Part shown: positions 8,095 through 16,556 of the stretch, one piece after another
Position numbering within the stretch: the first letter of the stretch is position 1
Layout: each line of letters opens with the position of its first letter
Assembly (NCBI GenBank): GCA_045580325.1
Contig: JAZNNR010000032.1
Location: forward strand, 1-64,000
DNA length: 64,000 nt
Source: SIG672 sp045580325
Lineage (GTDB): Bacteria > Bacillota > Clostridia > Oscillospirales > CAG-272
Direction of reading: 5' to 3'
Position numbers and translations under genes: made by a program
Notes under the pieces: generated by a model
The model's input: only the letters and a program-made list of their open reading frames with translations
The model's database searches: none
Told to the model about the DNA's origin: nothing

Positions 8095-8790
8095 TCAGAG
8101 AATTTCAAAAATTTCTCTCAAATTTCCGATAATGTAGTCTACTTTAAGACCTTTTGTGTCGAGCGTTCGCCCTCTGTCATAGAAGCAGGAGATAAGACCG
8201 CTGCTTATCGCGCCTGTCATATCGGACGAGAGCGAATCTCCTATCATCATTATCTCACAGGGAAGGATCTTTTCATCTGCGCCCTCGTTTAATTTGTCTA
8301 TGGCGTATGAGAAAAAATCTCTTGACGGCTTTGATGCGCCGATGGACTCTGAAATGAAGCAGTGTGAAAAATACCCGAGCATATCGGCTTTTTTCAGTCG
8401 GTTTATCTGCTGGGCGTGCGGCCCGTTACTTGCCGCGCAAAGAATATATTTCCCTTCAAGATAGTCGAGCATTTCTCTTGCACCGTCTACCTCTATCGCG
8501 CTTTCAAAGAGAAATCCGCGAAAGAAATCCTCGAAAACCAGACCGTCAAAATCTATTTTGAGCTTCTCAAAAACGCACCTGAAGCGTTCTTTAAGCAGAA
8601 ATTCATAGGTTATTTCTGCTTTTTCGAGCTTTTTCCACAGATCCGCGGTAACCTCGAGCAGAGTCTTTACCATACCGCTTCTGTACGGACCGATCGAGAA
8701 TTTTTCAAACCCTTCCTTCAAAGCTTCTTCGCACGCGCGTTCAAAATCGAGAAGGGTATCGTCTATATCAATAAAAACAGCCTTTATCAT
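8095..8790 (-). CDS. HAD-superfamily hydrolase, YjjG-like (nucleotidase type)
   Basis: The 231-residue protein has all four HAD motifs: DIDDTLLDF at residues 7-15 (nucleophile and acid), ASNGP near 119, the lysine in GASKPSRDFF near 152, and GDSLSSDMTGA near 184. An all-helical cap lies between motifs I and II, as in class I HADs. Motif pattern and size agree with YjjG/YfnB, which dephosphorylate nucleoside monophosphates, some of them non-canonical, as house-cleaning enzymes. It begins 11 bp after htpG and ends 27 bp before the next gene. Substrate is inferred only. Confidence 0.85.
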   Translation of the reverse strand: MIKAVFIDIDDTLLDFERACEEALKEGFEKFSIGPYRSGMVKTLLEVTADLWKKLEKAEITYEFLLKERFRCVFEKLKIDFDGLVFEDFFRGFLFESAIEVDGAREMLDYLEGKYILCAASNGPHAQQINRLKKADMLGYFSHCFISESIGASKPSRDFFSYAIDKLNEGADEKILPCEIMMIGDSLSSDMTGAISSGLISCFYDRGRTLDTKGLKVDYIIGNLREIFEIL

Positions 8791-8801
8791 AGCACGAGGT
8801 C

Positions 8802-10658
8802 TTATTTCTTAAGCGACTCTTCGAGCGTGGTGTAGCACTGTGCAAGGAAGACCTTAAGCTCCTCGGCTGTAAGCGTTCTCTGCGCAAGAATAGCGAGCGA
8901 CCAGATCTGCTTTGCGCCGTTTGTCTTTTTATCCGTGTCAGAAACAGAAGAAACCGTGCGGATAAGCGAGTTTTTCGTGTTGAGTATAAGCGTCGCTTCG
9001 CCAAGAGACATAGGAGTATCCTCGCCGCCTTGCATATAGTATCGCATCATATCGTTCATACGGCGCGCCTCTTCGGGAATATTAAGTATCGCGGGCACGT
9101 CCTCGTCCTTCAGCGCGCTGTACTCGACCTTAAGGTTTTCAGCTCCGCTGACAGCCTTGAATATCTCGGCAAGGGAGTCATCCGAGAATGAGTCAGACTC
9201 CTCGCCTTTCAGTGCGTCTGCAAGGTCAGAGTCGATACGAAGGAATTTTACGTTGTTTTCGCCCTCAAGCATAGAAATAAACTGAAAATCAAGAGGTCCT
9301 TCGACGAGCGCGACCCTGATCCCCTCGGCTTCAAACATCGAAATATACTGTGCCTGCGCGATTTTATCGGTAGCGTAGTAGATCTTGCCTTCGTGCTTTT
9401 CCTTTGCGCTTTCAAGATATTCGTTTACAGAAACGAGCTCACCGCTTGTAAGGCGAAGCAGGAGTGAGTCCTTGACTCTGTCATAGAATTTTCTGTCGCG
9501 CAGACAGCCGTACTCGACAAAAATGCGGATATCCTTCCAATATTCGTTGAATTTTTCTCTTTCTGTGTTGTAAAGAGCGTTTATCTTGTCCGCGACCTTC
9601 TTGACGATGTGTGCCGAGATCTTCGACACGTATCCGCTGTTCTGGAGATAAGAGCGCGAAACGTTGAGGGGCAGATCGGGGCAGTCGAGCGCGCCCTTTA
9701 ACATAAGCAGGAAGTCGGGAATGACCTCTTTGATGTTATCTGCAACGAAGACCTGATTGTAGTAAAGCTTGACCTGTCCTTCAAGGTTATCGTATTCGCT
9801 TCTGATAGGCGGAAAATAGAGAATTCCCTTGAAATTGAGGGGATATTCAGCGTTTATGTGTATCTGAAAGAGGGGTTTTCTGTAATCGTTAAAGAGCTTT
9901 TTGTAAAAGCTGTCATACTCTTCCTCGGTGCAAGTGCTCGGAGCCTTCTGCCAAAGAGGAGCGGTGTCGTTTATCGACTTTGCCTCGGCATTTTCGTCGT
10001 TTTTGTCGTCGCTGTCCTCGTAGTAAATATCGACGGGCATAAACGCGCAGTATTTGTCAAGGACGCTGCGGAGCGCGCTTCCCTTTAAATACTCCTCGCC
10101 CTCGCTTGAGAGGTGCAAAATAACGTCCGTGCCGTGTTCTCTCTTGTAGGGTGCGCTTTCAATGGTATAGTCGCCGTCCTCGGAGCATTCCCAGTGCACA
10201 GTAGGCGAGCCGTCTATCGAGGCGCTTACTATCTCGACCGTGTCGGCAACCATAAAAGCAGAGTAAAATCCGAGTCCGAAATGACCGATAATGCCGTTTG
10301 AGGCATCGCCCTGCTCGTATTTTTCGATAAATTCAAGTGCGCCCGAAAGAGCGATGTTGCAAATGTATTTTTTCACTTCGTCAAGGCTCATACCGATACC
10401 GTTGTCCGAAACTGTGAGAGTCTTTTCATCTCTGTCGAGCTTTACTTTGATGCGAAACTCCTCGTTTTCGGCGTCGTACTGACCGAGAGAGGAGAGTCTT
10501 TTGAGCTTCGTTACCGCGTCCGAAGCGTTTGAAACGAGCTCACGCACGAAGATCTCCTTTTCGGAGTAAAGCCATTTCTTTATAACGGGGAAAATATGCG
10601 AGGTCTGTACCGATATTCCGCCCTTTTCTTTTGCAAAGCTTGTATTCATTTCTTCCAT
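8802..10658 (-). CDS. htpG: Molecular chaperone HtpG (Hsp90 family)
   Basis: The 618 residues show the Hsp90 order: N-terminal GHKL ATPase with ELVSNASDA (about 41-49), DNGIGM near 96 and GHFGLGFYSAFMVAD near 125, then the middle domain with the NVSRSYLQ motif, and a C-terminal dimerisation domain ending in an ETLA-free tail. Known: HtpG folds or protects client proteins in the cytoplasm. It is the first gene of a four-gene minus-strand unit (htpG, HAD, PheA-like, BirA-like). No CIRCE operator is visible upstream. A start three codons later (second Met) is possible. Confidence 0.96.
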   Translation of the reverse strand: MEEMNTSFAKEKGGISVQTSHIFPVIKKWLYSEKEIFVRELVSNASDAVTKLKRLSSLGQYDAENEEFRIKVKLDRDEKTLTVSDNGIGMSLDEVKKYICNIALSGALEFIEKYEQGDASNGIIGHFGLGFYSAFMVADTVEIVSASIDGSPTVHWECSEDGDYTIESAPYKREHGTDVILHLSSEGEEYLKGSALRSVLDKYCAFMPVDIYYEDSDDKNDENAEAKSINDTAPLWQKAPSTCTEEEYDSFYKKLFNDYRKPLFQIHINAEYPLNFKGILYFPPIRSEYDNLEGQVKLYYNQVFVADNIKEVIPDFLLMLKGALDCPDLPLNVSRSYLQNSGYVSKISAHIVKKVADKINALYNTEREKFNEYWKDIRIFVEYGCLRDRKFYDRVKDSLLLRLTSGELVSVNEYLESAKEKHEGKIYYATDKIAQAQYISMFEAEGIRVALVEGPLDFQFISMLEGENNVKFLRIDSDLADALKGEESDSFSDDSLAEIFKAVSGAENLKVEYSALKDEDVPAILNIPEEARRMNDMMRYYMQGGEDTPMSLGEATLILNTKNSLIRTVSSVSDTDKKTNGAKQIWSLAILAQRTLTAEELKVFLAQCYTTLEESLKK

Positions 10659-10762
10659 AATTTAAGACCTGACCTTTCAGAGTTAAGATAAATATACCTA
10701 AAATTTTAATGTGTTTCAAGCGGGCTGTCAATAGATATTTGCCCATTTTTTACCTAAATATA

Positions 10763-10791
10763 ATTATATCACAAGTGAAAAGAAAAAGCAA
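10763..10791 (-). promoter_or_regulatory. Sigma-A promoter of the htpG operon
   Basis: On the minus strand TTGCTT, 17-bp spacer, TATAAT, leaving a leader of about 100 nt. Confidence 0.65.
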
Positions 10792-10844
10792 CAAAAAAAC
10801 GATCTCAAATCTTCCGAACTAATCTAAAACTTAGCAGTTCTTTT

Positions 10845-10872
10845 GCATAAATTCACAGAAAAGGGTAAAAAT
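10845..10872 (+). promoter_or_regulatory. Candidate sigma-F promoter of the SpoIIQ-like gene
   Basis: GCATA (10845-10849) and GGTAAAAAT (10864-10872) match the sigma-F patterns GYWTA and GGNNANANT exactly; the 14-bp gap is a little shorter than usual. spoIIQ is a sigma-F gene in Bacillus, so position and match reinforce each other. No sigma-A promoter is apparent on this strand. Confidence 0.5.
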
Positions 10873-10902
10873 AAAAGGGACAAAGACGGTGCAACAAAAA
10901 AA

Positions 10903-11000
10903 CACCCGAGGCGAAGGAGCACTCCTTAATTCAAACGCATCGGGTGCGCGAGAATGAACTCTCTGCTCGTTCAGGCGGCAGAAAACGTGTTTTCGCAAAA
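10903..11000 (+). promoter_or_regulatory. Structured leader before the SpoIIQ-like gene; also a terminator-like shape on the minus strand
   Basis: Arms CACCCGA (10903-10909) and TCGGGTG (10940-10946) enclose an inner AAGGA / TCCTT hairpin; GAGA / TCTC and GAAC / GTTC pairings follow before the AAGGAAGG ribosome site. On the minus strand the outer stem is followed by seven T residues, as in an intrinsic terminator, although no minus-strand gene lies upstream. It matches no riboswitch class I could recall, including the c-di-AMP and glycine classes. Confidence 0.4.
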
Positions 11001-11017
11001 AGGAAGGACTGACTGTA

Positions 11018-11731
11018 ATGAATTCCAAATTCAGATTATCAAACGGAAAGCTCTCTGTCATACTTGCAATTTCAGTCGCGGCTGTGCTTATTATTACGGT
11101 AAGCGTTTTGACAGTCGCTCTTGCGATGAGTATGAAGGACGACGGCAAAACACCGACACCCCCGATAGATGAAAATATCGGAGAAGACCCAAACCCCGAT
11201 GACGACGGCAAACTTGAGGGCCCTGATGACGACAGTGGCAACGAGGAGGGCGACGGACAGCAGACGATAGTTCCCGTGCCCGATCTTCCGAAATGGTCTT
11301 CGCCCGTAGAGGGATACGTATCCAAGCAGCACAGCACCGAAGCGCTTGTTTACTCTCTTACTCTCGGCGACTACCGCGTGCATAAGGGAATTGACATCTC
11401 GGCATCTGCGGGCAGCGAGGTAAAGGCTTGTCTTGACGGAGAAATTGAAAACGTGTACTATGACCCTATGATGGGTTACTGCGTAACGATCTCACACGGT
11501 GAGGGAATGCTATCCCACTATAAAAATCTTGGGCAGGAGCTTCCCACGAGCGTTGTAGAAGGATATGAAGTAAAAAGCGGCGAGGTTATCGGATATATCG
11601 GCGAGAGCGCGATGATCGAGTTTTCGGATGAGCCGCATCTCCACTTTGAGCTTGAGGTGGACGGCAAGGCGCAAGATCCGCTTGAATATCTCGAATATTC
11701 GGAAGCACCTTCTGAAATTGAAAACGAATGA
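11018..11731 (+). CDS. M23/LytM family metallopeptidase, SpoIIQ-like
   Basis: The 237-residue protein has a single N-terminal membrane segment (about residues 13-36), an acidic Asp/Pro/Gly-rich linker, and a LytM domain with HKGIDI near 122 and HLHFEL near 207, so both zinc-ligand motifs are intact. Known: SpoIIQ has this one-TM-plus-LytM design, faces the intermembrane space of the forespore and joins SpoIIIAH; clostridial versions often keep the zinc site that Bacillus lost. A sigma-F-like promoter supports the assignment. AAGGAAGG precedes the ATG. A vegetative M23 endopeptidase remains possible. Confidence 0.75.
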   Translation: MNSKFRLSNGKLSVILAISVAAVLIITVSVLTVALAMSMKDDGKTPTPPIDENIGEDPNPDDDGKLEGPDDDSGNEEGDGQQTIVPVPDLPKWSSPVEGYVSKQHSTEALVYSLTLGDYRVHKGIDISASAGSEVKACLDGEIENVYYDPMMGYCVTISHGEGMLSHYKNLGQELPTSVVEGYEVKSGEVIGYIGESAMIEFSDEPHLHFELEVDGKAQDPLEYLEYSEAPSEIENE

Positions 11732-11738
11732 TTTATAA

Positions 11739-11771
11739 AGAAAAACACGGAATGTAAATTCCGTGTTTTTT
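11739..11771 (+). terminator. Intrinsic terminator between convergent genes
   Basis: Stem AAAAACACGGAA / TTCCGTGTTTTT around TGTAAA; T-rich on both strands, so it can serve the SpoIIQ-like gene and the convergent dehydrogenase. Confidence 0.9.
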
Positions 11772-11783
11772 GTCGTTTTCACA

Positions 11784-12728
11784 TTAGTTCACCTTATTTT
11801 TGGGGTTTCCTTCAAGAAAAGCTCTGAGATTTTCGGCGACTATTCCGATAAGTCGCTGGCGTGTTTCGACCGGGATCCACGCGACGTGCGGTGTGAGTGT
11901 CAGATTTTTCGCATCGATAAGAGGGCAGTCTGCCGACATCGGCTCGGTAGCGAGAACGTCAAGTGCCGCGCCCGAGAGCTTTCCGCTGTTTAGCGCATCT
12001 CTAAGTGCGATCTCGTCAACTACGCCGCCGCGCGACGTGTTTACGAAAAACGCACCGTCCTTACACTTTTCAAAGGCTGAAGTGTTGAACATTTTTGCCG
12101 TCTTATCATTCAGAGGGCAGTGAACCGAAATGTAGTCTGAATTTTCAAGTAGAGTTTCAAAGGAAACAAACTCTACGCGAGGATCGTCCTTCGGCGTGCG
12201 TGTATAAACAAGCACCTTCATACCAAAAGCAAGCGCAATATCGCATACCGTGCGTCCGATGCTTCCAAATCCGATAATTCCGAGCGTTTTAGAGTAAAGT
12301 TCGTGAGTGCGGAACTCAAAAGCGGAGAAAAGGGGAGAGCGTATCCAGCCCCCGTCAAGCACGAAGTCAGAATATTCGGCTGCGCGGTTTGCCTGTCGCA
12401 AAATAAGCGCGAAGGTGTGCTGTGCTACGGCATAGGTCGAGTACTGTCCTGCGTTGCAGACGGCAATTCCGCGCTCTGCCGCGTAAGAAATATCAATATT
12501 GTTGTATCCGGTCGCAAACAGGAGAATACAGCGCAGATTTTTTGCCGCGTCAAGAGCTTCCTTGTCTACCACCGTTTTGTTGCAGATCAGCACGTCGGCA
12601 TCGGCAATACGAGTGATAAGCTCGGTGTGATTTGTGTGCGGATATATAACGAGCTCTCCGAAAGCTCCGATAAGACCGAGGTCAATGCCCTCGCCAAGTG
12701 TTGCGCGATCGGTTATTACTATCTTCAT
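11784..12728 (-). CDS. D-2-hydroxyacid dehydrogenase (NAD-dependent)
   Basis: The 314-residue protein has the bilobal D-isomer dehydrogenase pattern: a substrate domain at both ends and a Rossmann domain with GFGSIGR near 152 and an ARTP-like YTRTP stretch after strand 2. Catalytic-region motifs NTSRGGVVDE (Arg near 230), DVLATEP (Glu near 260) and TPHVAW (His near 280) are present. Known: the family reduces 2-oxoacids to D-2-hydroxyacids, for example hydroxypyruvate or lactate. The usual GRxKGE-type substrate motifs do not settle the substrate; glycerate dehydrogenase (HprA-like) is the closest impression. Monocistronic. Confidence 0.85.
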   Translation of the reverse strand: MKIVITDRATLGEGIDLGLIGAFGELVIYPHTNHTELITRIADADVLICNKTVVDKEALDAAKNLRCILLFATGYNNIDISYAAERGIAVCNAGQYSTYAVAQHTFALILRQANRAAEYSDFVLDGGWIRSPLFSAFEFRTHELYSKTLGIIGFGSIGRTVCDIALAFGMKVLVYTRTPKDDPRVEFVSFETLLENSDYISVHCPLNDKTAKMFNTSAFEKCKDGAFFVNTSRGGVVDEIALRDALNSGKLSGAALDVLATEPMSADCPLIDAKNLTLTPHVAWIPVETRQRLIGIVAENLRAFLEGNPKNKVN

Positions 12729-12926
12729 TTTATTTATCTCCGTTTGTATAGTTTTGTATTTGTAATTTTATCATAAGTTTGCCCAAAAGTCTATATAAAA
12801 AAGAAAATAAAAATGGAAAATATTAAAAGAGCCGCCACTTATTTGGACAAAATGAATATAAAAGCAGGGCAAGTTTGCATATAAGGATAAAATTTGTAGA
12901 AAAATAAAAAAATTTATCAAAATATG

Positions 12927-12955
12927 TTCACAAATCGAGAAAAATGTGTTAGAAT
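12927..12955 (+). promoter_or_regulatory. Sigma-A promoter of prs
   Basis: TTCACA, 17-bp spacer, TAGAAT, 38 bp upstream of the coding start. The rest of 12729-12926 is AT-rich with no gene seen. Confidence 0.6.
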
Positions 12956-12993
12956 ATAGTATCAAAGAAAAAACACGAATTTTCGGAGGAATT

Positions 12994-14115
12994 ATGGCAA
13001 ACGAATTGTACGGACAGCTTAGCGTTATAACAATGCGCGGCGGTGAGGATTTCGCAAAACAGGTCGACAACTATCTTATGGGCTGGAGAAGCTCGGTAAA
13101 CAGCTTTATCGTAGATGCGGAATGCCCCCGTTTCGGCAGCGGAGAAGGAAAGGGCTTTCTTCGTGAATCACTCAGAGGACACGACGTATTTATTATTTGC
13201 GATGTTTTTAACTACGGAGCAACCTACAAAATGTACGGAAAGACCGTACCGATGAGCCCCGACGATCATTTTCAGGATCTCAAGAGAGTTATCGGAAGTA
13301 TTGCAGGTAAGGCAAGAAGAATTTCTGTAATTATGCCGATGCTTTACGAGGGAAGACAGCACAAGCGCTCTGCAAGAGAATCTCTCGACTGTGCGATGGC
13401 TCTTCAGGAGCTTGTAAGCATGGGTGTTACCAATATTCTTACCTTTGACGCTCACGACCCCAGAGTTCAGAATGCTATTCCCCTTTGCGGATTTGACGAT
13501 ATTCGTCCCACATATCAGATGATCAAGGCAATCATCAAGGACACTCCCGAGCTTTCGCTCAACGAAAACGATATTGCTGTCGTTTCTCCCGACGAAGGCG
13601 GTATGAACCGCGCTATGTACTATTCTTCGGTACTTAAGCTCGACCTCGGTATGTTCTACAAGCGCCGCGACTATACAAAAATCGTTGACGGAAGAAACCC
13701 CATCGTTGCACACGAATATCTCGGCAGAGATGTTAAGGGCAAGGACATCATCGTTGTTGACGATATGATCTCCTCGGGCGACTCTATGATCGAGGTTGCC
13801 GCTCACCTTAAGAGAATGGGCGCAAAGAGAATTTTCGTATTTGCAACCTTCGGACTTTTCTGCAACGGTTCCGAGATCTTCGACAAGGCATATGAAAACG
13901 GCGATATTTCCCGTATTTTCACAACAAACCTCATTTACTGCCCCGAAGAGATCAAGAACAAGCCTTGGTACCGTCAGGTAAATATGTGCAAGTACGTTTC
14001 TCTTCTTATTGATACTCTCAACCACGACGAGTCTATCAACTCGGTGATCAATCCCGTTAAGAAGATCCACGCGTATATTGACCACGCCGTTGCTGAAGGC
14101 AAGATCAAAGTATAA
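12994..14115 (+). CDS. prs: Ribose-phosphate pyrophosphokinase (PRPP synthetase), long clostridial form
   Basis: The start is set by GGAGG five bases before ATG; the protein has 373 residues, longer than the roughly 315 of classical Prs and in line with a clostridial subfamily. Seen: DAHDPRVQNAIPL (ATP/metal region) near 151 and the PRPP loop VVDDMISSGDS near 255. Known: it makes PRPP from ribose 5-phosphate and ATP for purine, pyrimidine, His, Trp and NAD synthesis. The codon use is smoother (more AAG, GAC, GGA) than in neighbours, as expected for a highly expressed gene. Single-gene unit. Confidence 0.92.
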   Translation: MANELYGQLSVITMRGGEDFAKQVDNYLMGWRSSVNSFIVDAECPRFGSGEGKGFLRESLRGHDVFIICDVFNYGATYKMYGKTVPMSPDDHFQDLKRVIGSIAGKARRISVIMPMLYEGRQHKRSARESLDCAMALQELVSMGVTNILTFDAHDPRVQNAIPLCGFDDIRPTYQMIKAIIKDTPELSLNENDIAVVSPDEGGMNRAMYYSSVLKLDLGMFYKRRDYTKIVDGRNPIVAHEYLGRDVKGKDIIVVDDMISSGDSMIEVAAHLKRMGAKRIFVFATFGLFCNGSEIFDKAYENGDISRIFTTNLIYCPEEIKNKPWYRQVNMCKYVSLLIDTLNHDESINSVINPVKKIHAYIDHAVAEGKIKV

Positions 14116-14130
14116 GATTATAAAATTAAA

Positions 14131-14163
14131 AGAAATCCGATGAGTATTCATCGGATTTTTTTG
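14131..14163 (+). terminator. Intrinsic terminator of prs
   Basis: Stem AAATCCGATGA / TCATCGGATTT with loop GTAT and a T tail, 16 bp after the stop. Confidence 0.9.
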
Positions 14164-14199
14164 TTTGGTTGGGGTAAATAACGAAGAACAAAAGGCTTG

Positions 14200-14373
14200 G
14201 TGCTGTGCGAACACACCGAAAACGCGGTTGTTTGTTTTTTTGTTCATTTCTGTATTGACAGAAACGAACCAAAGAGCAACTTAAGGACAGGAAGGGAGAT
14301 TGCGATTTCTCCCTTCCTATCCTTAAGAATCCAACCATCCCTTTGAAACGCTTCGGTGCTGTGCGAACATACA
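14200..14373. repeat. Palindromic repeat block with two distal boxes
   Basis: Two copies of the distal box, GTGCTGTGCGAACACACC (14200-14217) and GTGCTGTGCGAACATACA (14356-14373), bracket TTTCTGT-attg-ACAGAAA (14247-14264) and a 19-bp-stem hairpin (14281-14326, one mismatch, 8-nt loop). The block from the first box to the TTTCTGT palindrome recurs at 49015-49079. The 384 bp between prs and the phosphoglucomutase gene otherwise hold copy 2 of the element and a terminator; no gene is seen. Confidence 0.75.
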
Positions 14374-14380
14374 GGTAAAT

Positions 14381-14426
14381 AAAAAACCTCAAACTGTATC
14401 TTACGATAAAGTCTGAGGTTTATTTT
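14381..14426 (-). terminator. Intrinsic terminator downstream of the phosphoglucomutase operon
   Basis: Stem AAACCTCAGACT / AGTTTGAGGTTT-like with a T tail on the minus strand. It is placed between the CAAAAACTTTGCT box of element copy 2 and the distal box, an order also found after pnp. Confidence 0.75.
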
Positions 14427-14430
14427 TGTT

Positions 14431-14486
14431 TTTTAGCAAAGTTTTTGAAGGAGTGCAGAGGAAACTTTTTTCAAAAAGTTTCCTTT
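14431..14486. repeat. Dispersed palindromic element, copy 2 (3' end of phosphoglucomutase gene)
   Basis: Minus-strand order: AT hairpin (14457-14486, core ACTTTTT-TC-AAAAAGT, one mismatch in 14 pairs), then box CAAAAACTTTGCTAAAA (14431-14447). The GC hairpin is missing. The hairpin begins 14 bp after the phosphoglucomutase stop. Confidence 0.8.
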
Positions 14487-14499
14487 GCGAGTCCCGTGC

Positions 14500-16224
14500 T
14501 TATCTCCAAAGCTCGACGGTTGCCGAGCAGGCTGCCATAAGAGCCTCGCATTCTTCGGAGGACTCTCCGTTGAGAAGGAAGTATATCTTGACCTTGGGTT
14601 CTGTACCCGAAGGACGAACGACGATAACGTTTGCGTCTTCAAGCTCGAAATAAACAACGTCAGATGCGGGAAGTCCTGTGCCTTTTACCTTTCCTGTTGC
14701 GAGGTCGGTAACCGTTTCTGCGAGATAGTCGCGGATCGCAAGGACCTTCTTTCCGCCAATCTCTTCGGGAACGGTAGCGCGGATCTTCTGCATAAATGAG
14801 CTCATTCTTTCAGCGGCATCAAATCCGTCGAACACGAGGTTTAAAGTTCTTTCCTTGTAATATCCGTACTTTTCATACATAGCACAGAGCGCGCCGTAGA
14901 GCGACATTCCTTTTGCCTTGTAGTAAGCCGCCATTTCAACGATGAGCATTACTGCAACGATGCTGTCCTTGTCGCGCGCATAAGTTCCTTTAAGGTAACC
15001 GTAGCTTTCCTCAAATCCGAACAGGTAGTGTCCCTTGCCGATGTCGTCGTGGTTTTTTATAACCTCACCGATGAATTTAAATCCTGTGAGTACGTTGAAA
15101 AGGTCAACGTTGTGGCTCTGGCATATTTTTGTGCAGATCTCGCTTGTAACGATAGTCTTGACAGCATAAGGAGCTTCGGGCATCGTGCCTGTGTTCTCGT
15201 ATGCGGTGATGATGTATTCAAGAAGAAGCGCGCCGATCTGGTTTCCTGTCATAGGAACGAAGGTGCCATCCTTTTTGCGTACCATAACGCCCGCGCGGTC
15301 TGCGTCTGGGTCTGTACCGATAACGAGGTCGCTGTCAACCTCTTTTGCAAGCTTTGTGCCGAGCTCGAGCGCTGCGGGATGCTCGGGGTTGGGGGATACC
15401 ACGGACGGGAAATTGCCGTCGAGCACCATCTGCTCGTGTACGGTGTAGAGGTGCTTCAGTCCGCAAAGGCGGAGTACCTCGGGAGCGAGTCTGTGTCCTG
15501 CGCCGTGAAGAGGAGTGTAAACTACGCGAAGATCGTCCGCAACTGCGGGAATAACGCTCGGGTCAACGAGTTGCGCAGTTACGTTCTTTATATATTCGTC
15601 GTCGATAATAGTTCCGACGATCTCAACTATTCCGGACTCGGCCGCGCTGTCAAAGTCCATACGCTTTACTCCGTCGAAGATGTCGGTATCCTTTATAGAA
15701 GCGGAAACTATTTTAGCGTGTTCGGGCGGGAGCTGCGCGCCGTCCTCCCAGTACGCCTTGTATCCGTTATATTCCTTGGGATTGTGAGAAGCGGTTACGT
15801 TTACGCCGCCGATACAACCGAGGTGTCTGATCGCGAACGAAAGAACGGGTGTAGGGCGGAGCGACTCGAAGAAATAAGTCTTGATTCCGTTTGCCGCGAA
15901 TACCTCTGCCGCAACCCTTGAGAAGAGAACCGAATTGTTACGGCTGTCGTAAGCGATAGCGACACCGCGCTTTGCGGCTTCCTTGCCTTCTTGATTTATA
16001 AGATTTGCAAAGCCCTGAGAAGCGTGCGCCACGGTATGAACGTTCATTGCGTTCGTTCCTGCGAGCATTTTTCCGCGCAGACCTGCCGTTCCGAAGCTGA
16101 GATAGCTTGAAAAGCGGTATTTTATTTCGTCTTCGTTGTTTTCAATTGCGCGAAGCTCTGCCTTTAACTCTTCCGAAACGGTTTTTTCTGCGAGCCAGCG
16201 GTTGTAATTTTCTCTGTAATTCAT
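14500..16224 (-). CDS. pgcA: Phosphoglucomutase / phosphomannomutase (alpha-D-phosphohexomutase)
   Basis: The 574 residues fit the long Firmicutes type. Seen: phosphoserine loop VTASHNPKEYNGYK near 140, metal loop GTDPDADRAGV near 303, sugar-binding loop GFEESYGYL near 405, and the C-terminal phosphate-binding motif RPSGTEPKVK near 545. Known: interconverts glucose 1- and 6-phosphate (some also mannose phosphates) for glycogen, cell-wall and glycolipid sugars. It follows the TSCPD gene by 53 bp and is preceded by AAAGGA. The gene symbol follows the Bacillus name. Confidence 0.93.
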   Translation of the reverse strand: MNYRENYNRWLAEKTVSEELKAELRAIENNEDEIKYRFSSYLSFGTAGLRGKMLAGTNAMNVHTVAHASQGFANLINQEGKEAAKRGVAIAYDSRNNSVLFSRVAAEVFAANGIKTYFFESLRPTPVLSFAIRHLGCIGGVNVTASHNPKEYNGYKAYWEDGAQLPPEHAKIVSASIKDTDIFDGVKRMDFDSAAESGIVEIVGTIIDDEYIKNVTAQLVDPSVIPAVADDLRVVYTPLHGAGHRLAPEVLRLCGLKHLYTVHEQMVLDGNFPSVVSPNPEHPAALELGTKLAKEVDSDLVIGTDPDADRAGVMVRKKDGTFVPMTGNQIGALLLEYIITAYENTGTMPEAPYAVKTIVTSEICTKICQSHNVDLFNVLTGFKFIGEVIKNHDDIGKGHYLFGFEESYGYLKGTYARDKDSIVAVMLIVEMAAYYKAKGMSLYGALCAMYEKYGYYKERTLNLVFDGFDAAERMSSFMQKIRATVPEEIGGKKVLAIRDYLAETVTDLATGKVKGTGLPASDVVYFELEDANVIVVRPSGTEPKVKIYFLLNGESSEECEALMAACSATVELWR

Positions 16225-16277
16225 TTGTATCAGTCCTTTTTAACTACGTTTATATAACTACTTTACTTTGTTTACGT

Positions 16278-16526
16278 TTATTTTGCCTCTTTGAGAGCCT
16301 TGGCGAGCTGGTCGGGGCAAGAGGTGGGCTTGAAGCCGCACTTTATTCCCGAAAGACGCTCGATCGCCTCGTCAACCTTCATTCCCTTGACGAGCGCGGC
16401 GACACCCTGTGTGTTTCCGCTGCAGCCGCCGATATATTTTACCGACTCGATAACGTCGTCAACTATATCTATTACTATTTCTCTTGCACAAACGCCCTGT
16501 GTTTTGTATATGAAGGATTTCGTCAT
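16278..16526 (-). CDS. TSCPD domain protein (TIGR03905 family)
   Basis: An 82-residue protein with GGCSGNTQGV near residue 34 and the family motif CGFKPTSCPDQLA near 63. Known: the TSCPD domain also occurs at the C-terminus of adenosylcobalamin-dependent ribonucleotide reductases; the free-standing form is widespread in Clostridia and of unknown function. It lies 30 bp after nrdR, so it is probably part of the nrdR transcript, which agrees with a link to nucleotide reduction. Confidence 0.88.
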   Translation of the reverse strand: MTKSFIYKTQGVCAREIVIDIVDDVIESVKYIGGCSGNTQGVAALVKGMKVDEAIERLSGIKCGFKPTSCPDQLAKALKEAK

Positions 16527-16556
16527 GATTTTAACCGTCCTTTTATTTATCTAAAT

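Noticed and set aside
10903..10980. Glycine or c-di-AMP riboswitch before the SpoIIQ-like gene
   Set aside because: GGCGAAGGAGCA and CTCTCTG...CAGGCGG recall glycine aptamer parts, but their order and spacing do not fit, and the c-di-AMP core is absent.
14126..14392. 88-codon minus-strand frame downstream of prs
   Set aside because: It spans a terminator, hairpins and repeat boxes and has no family resemblance.
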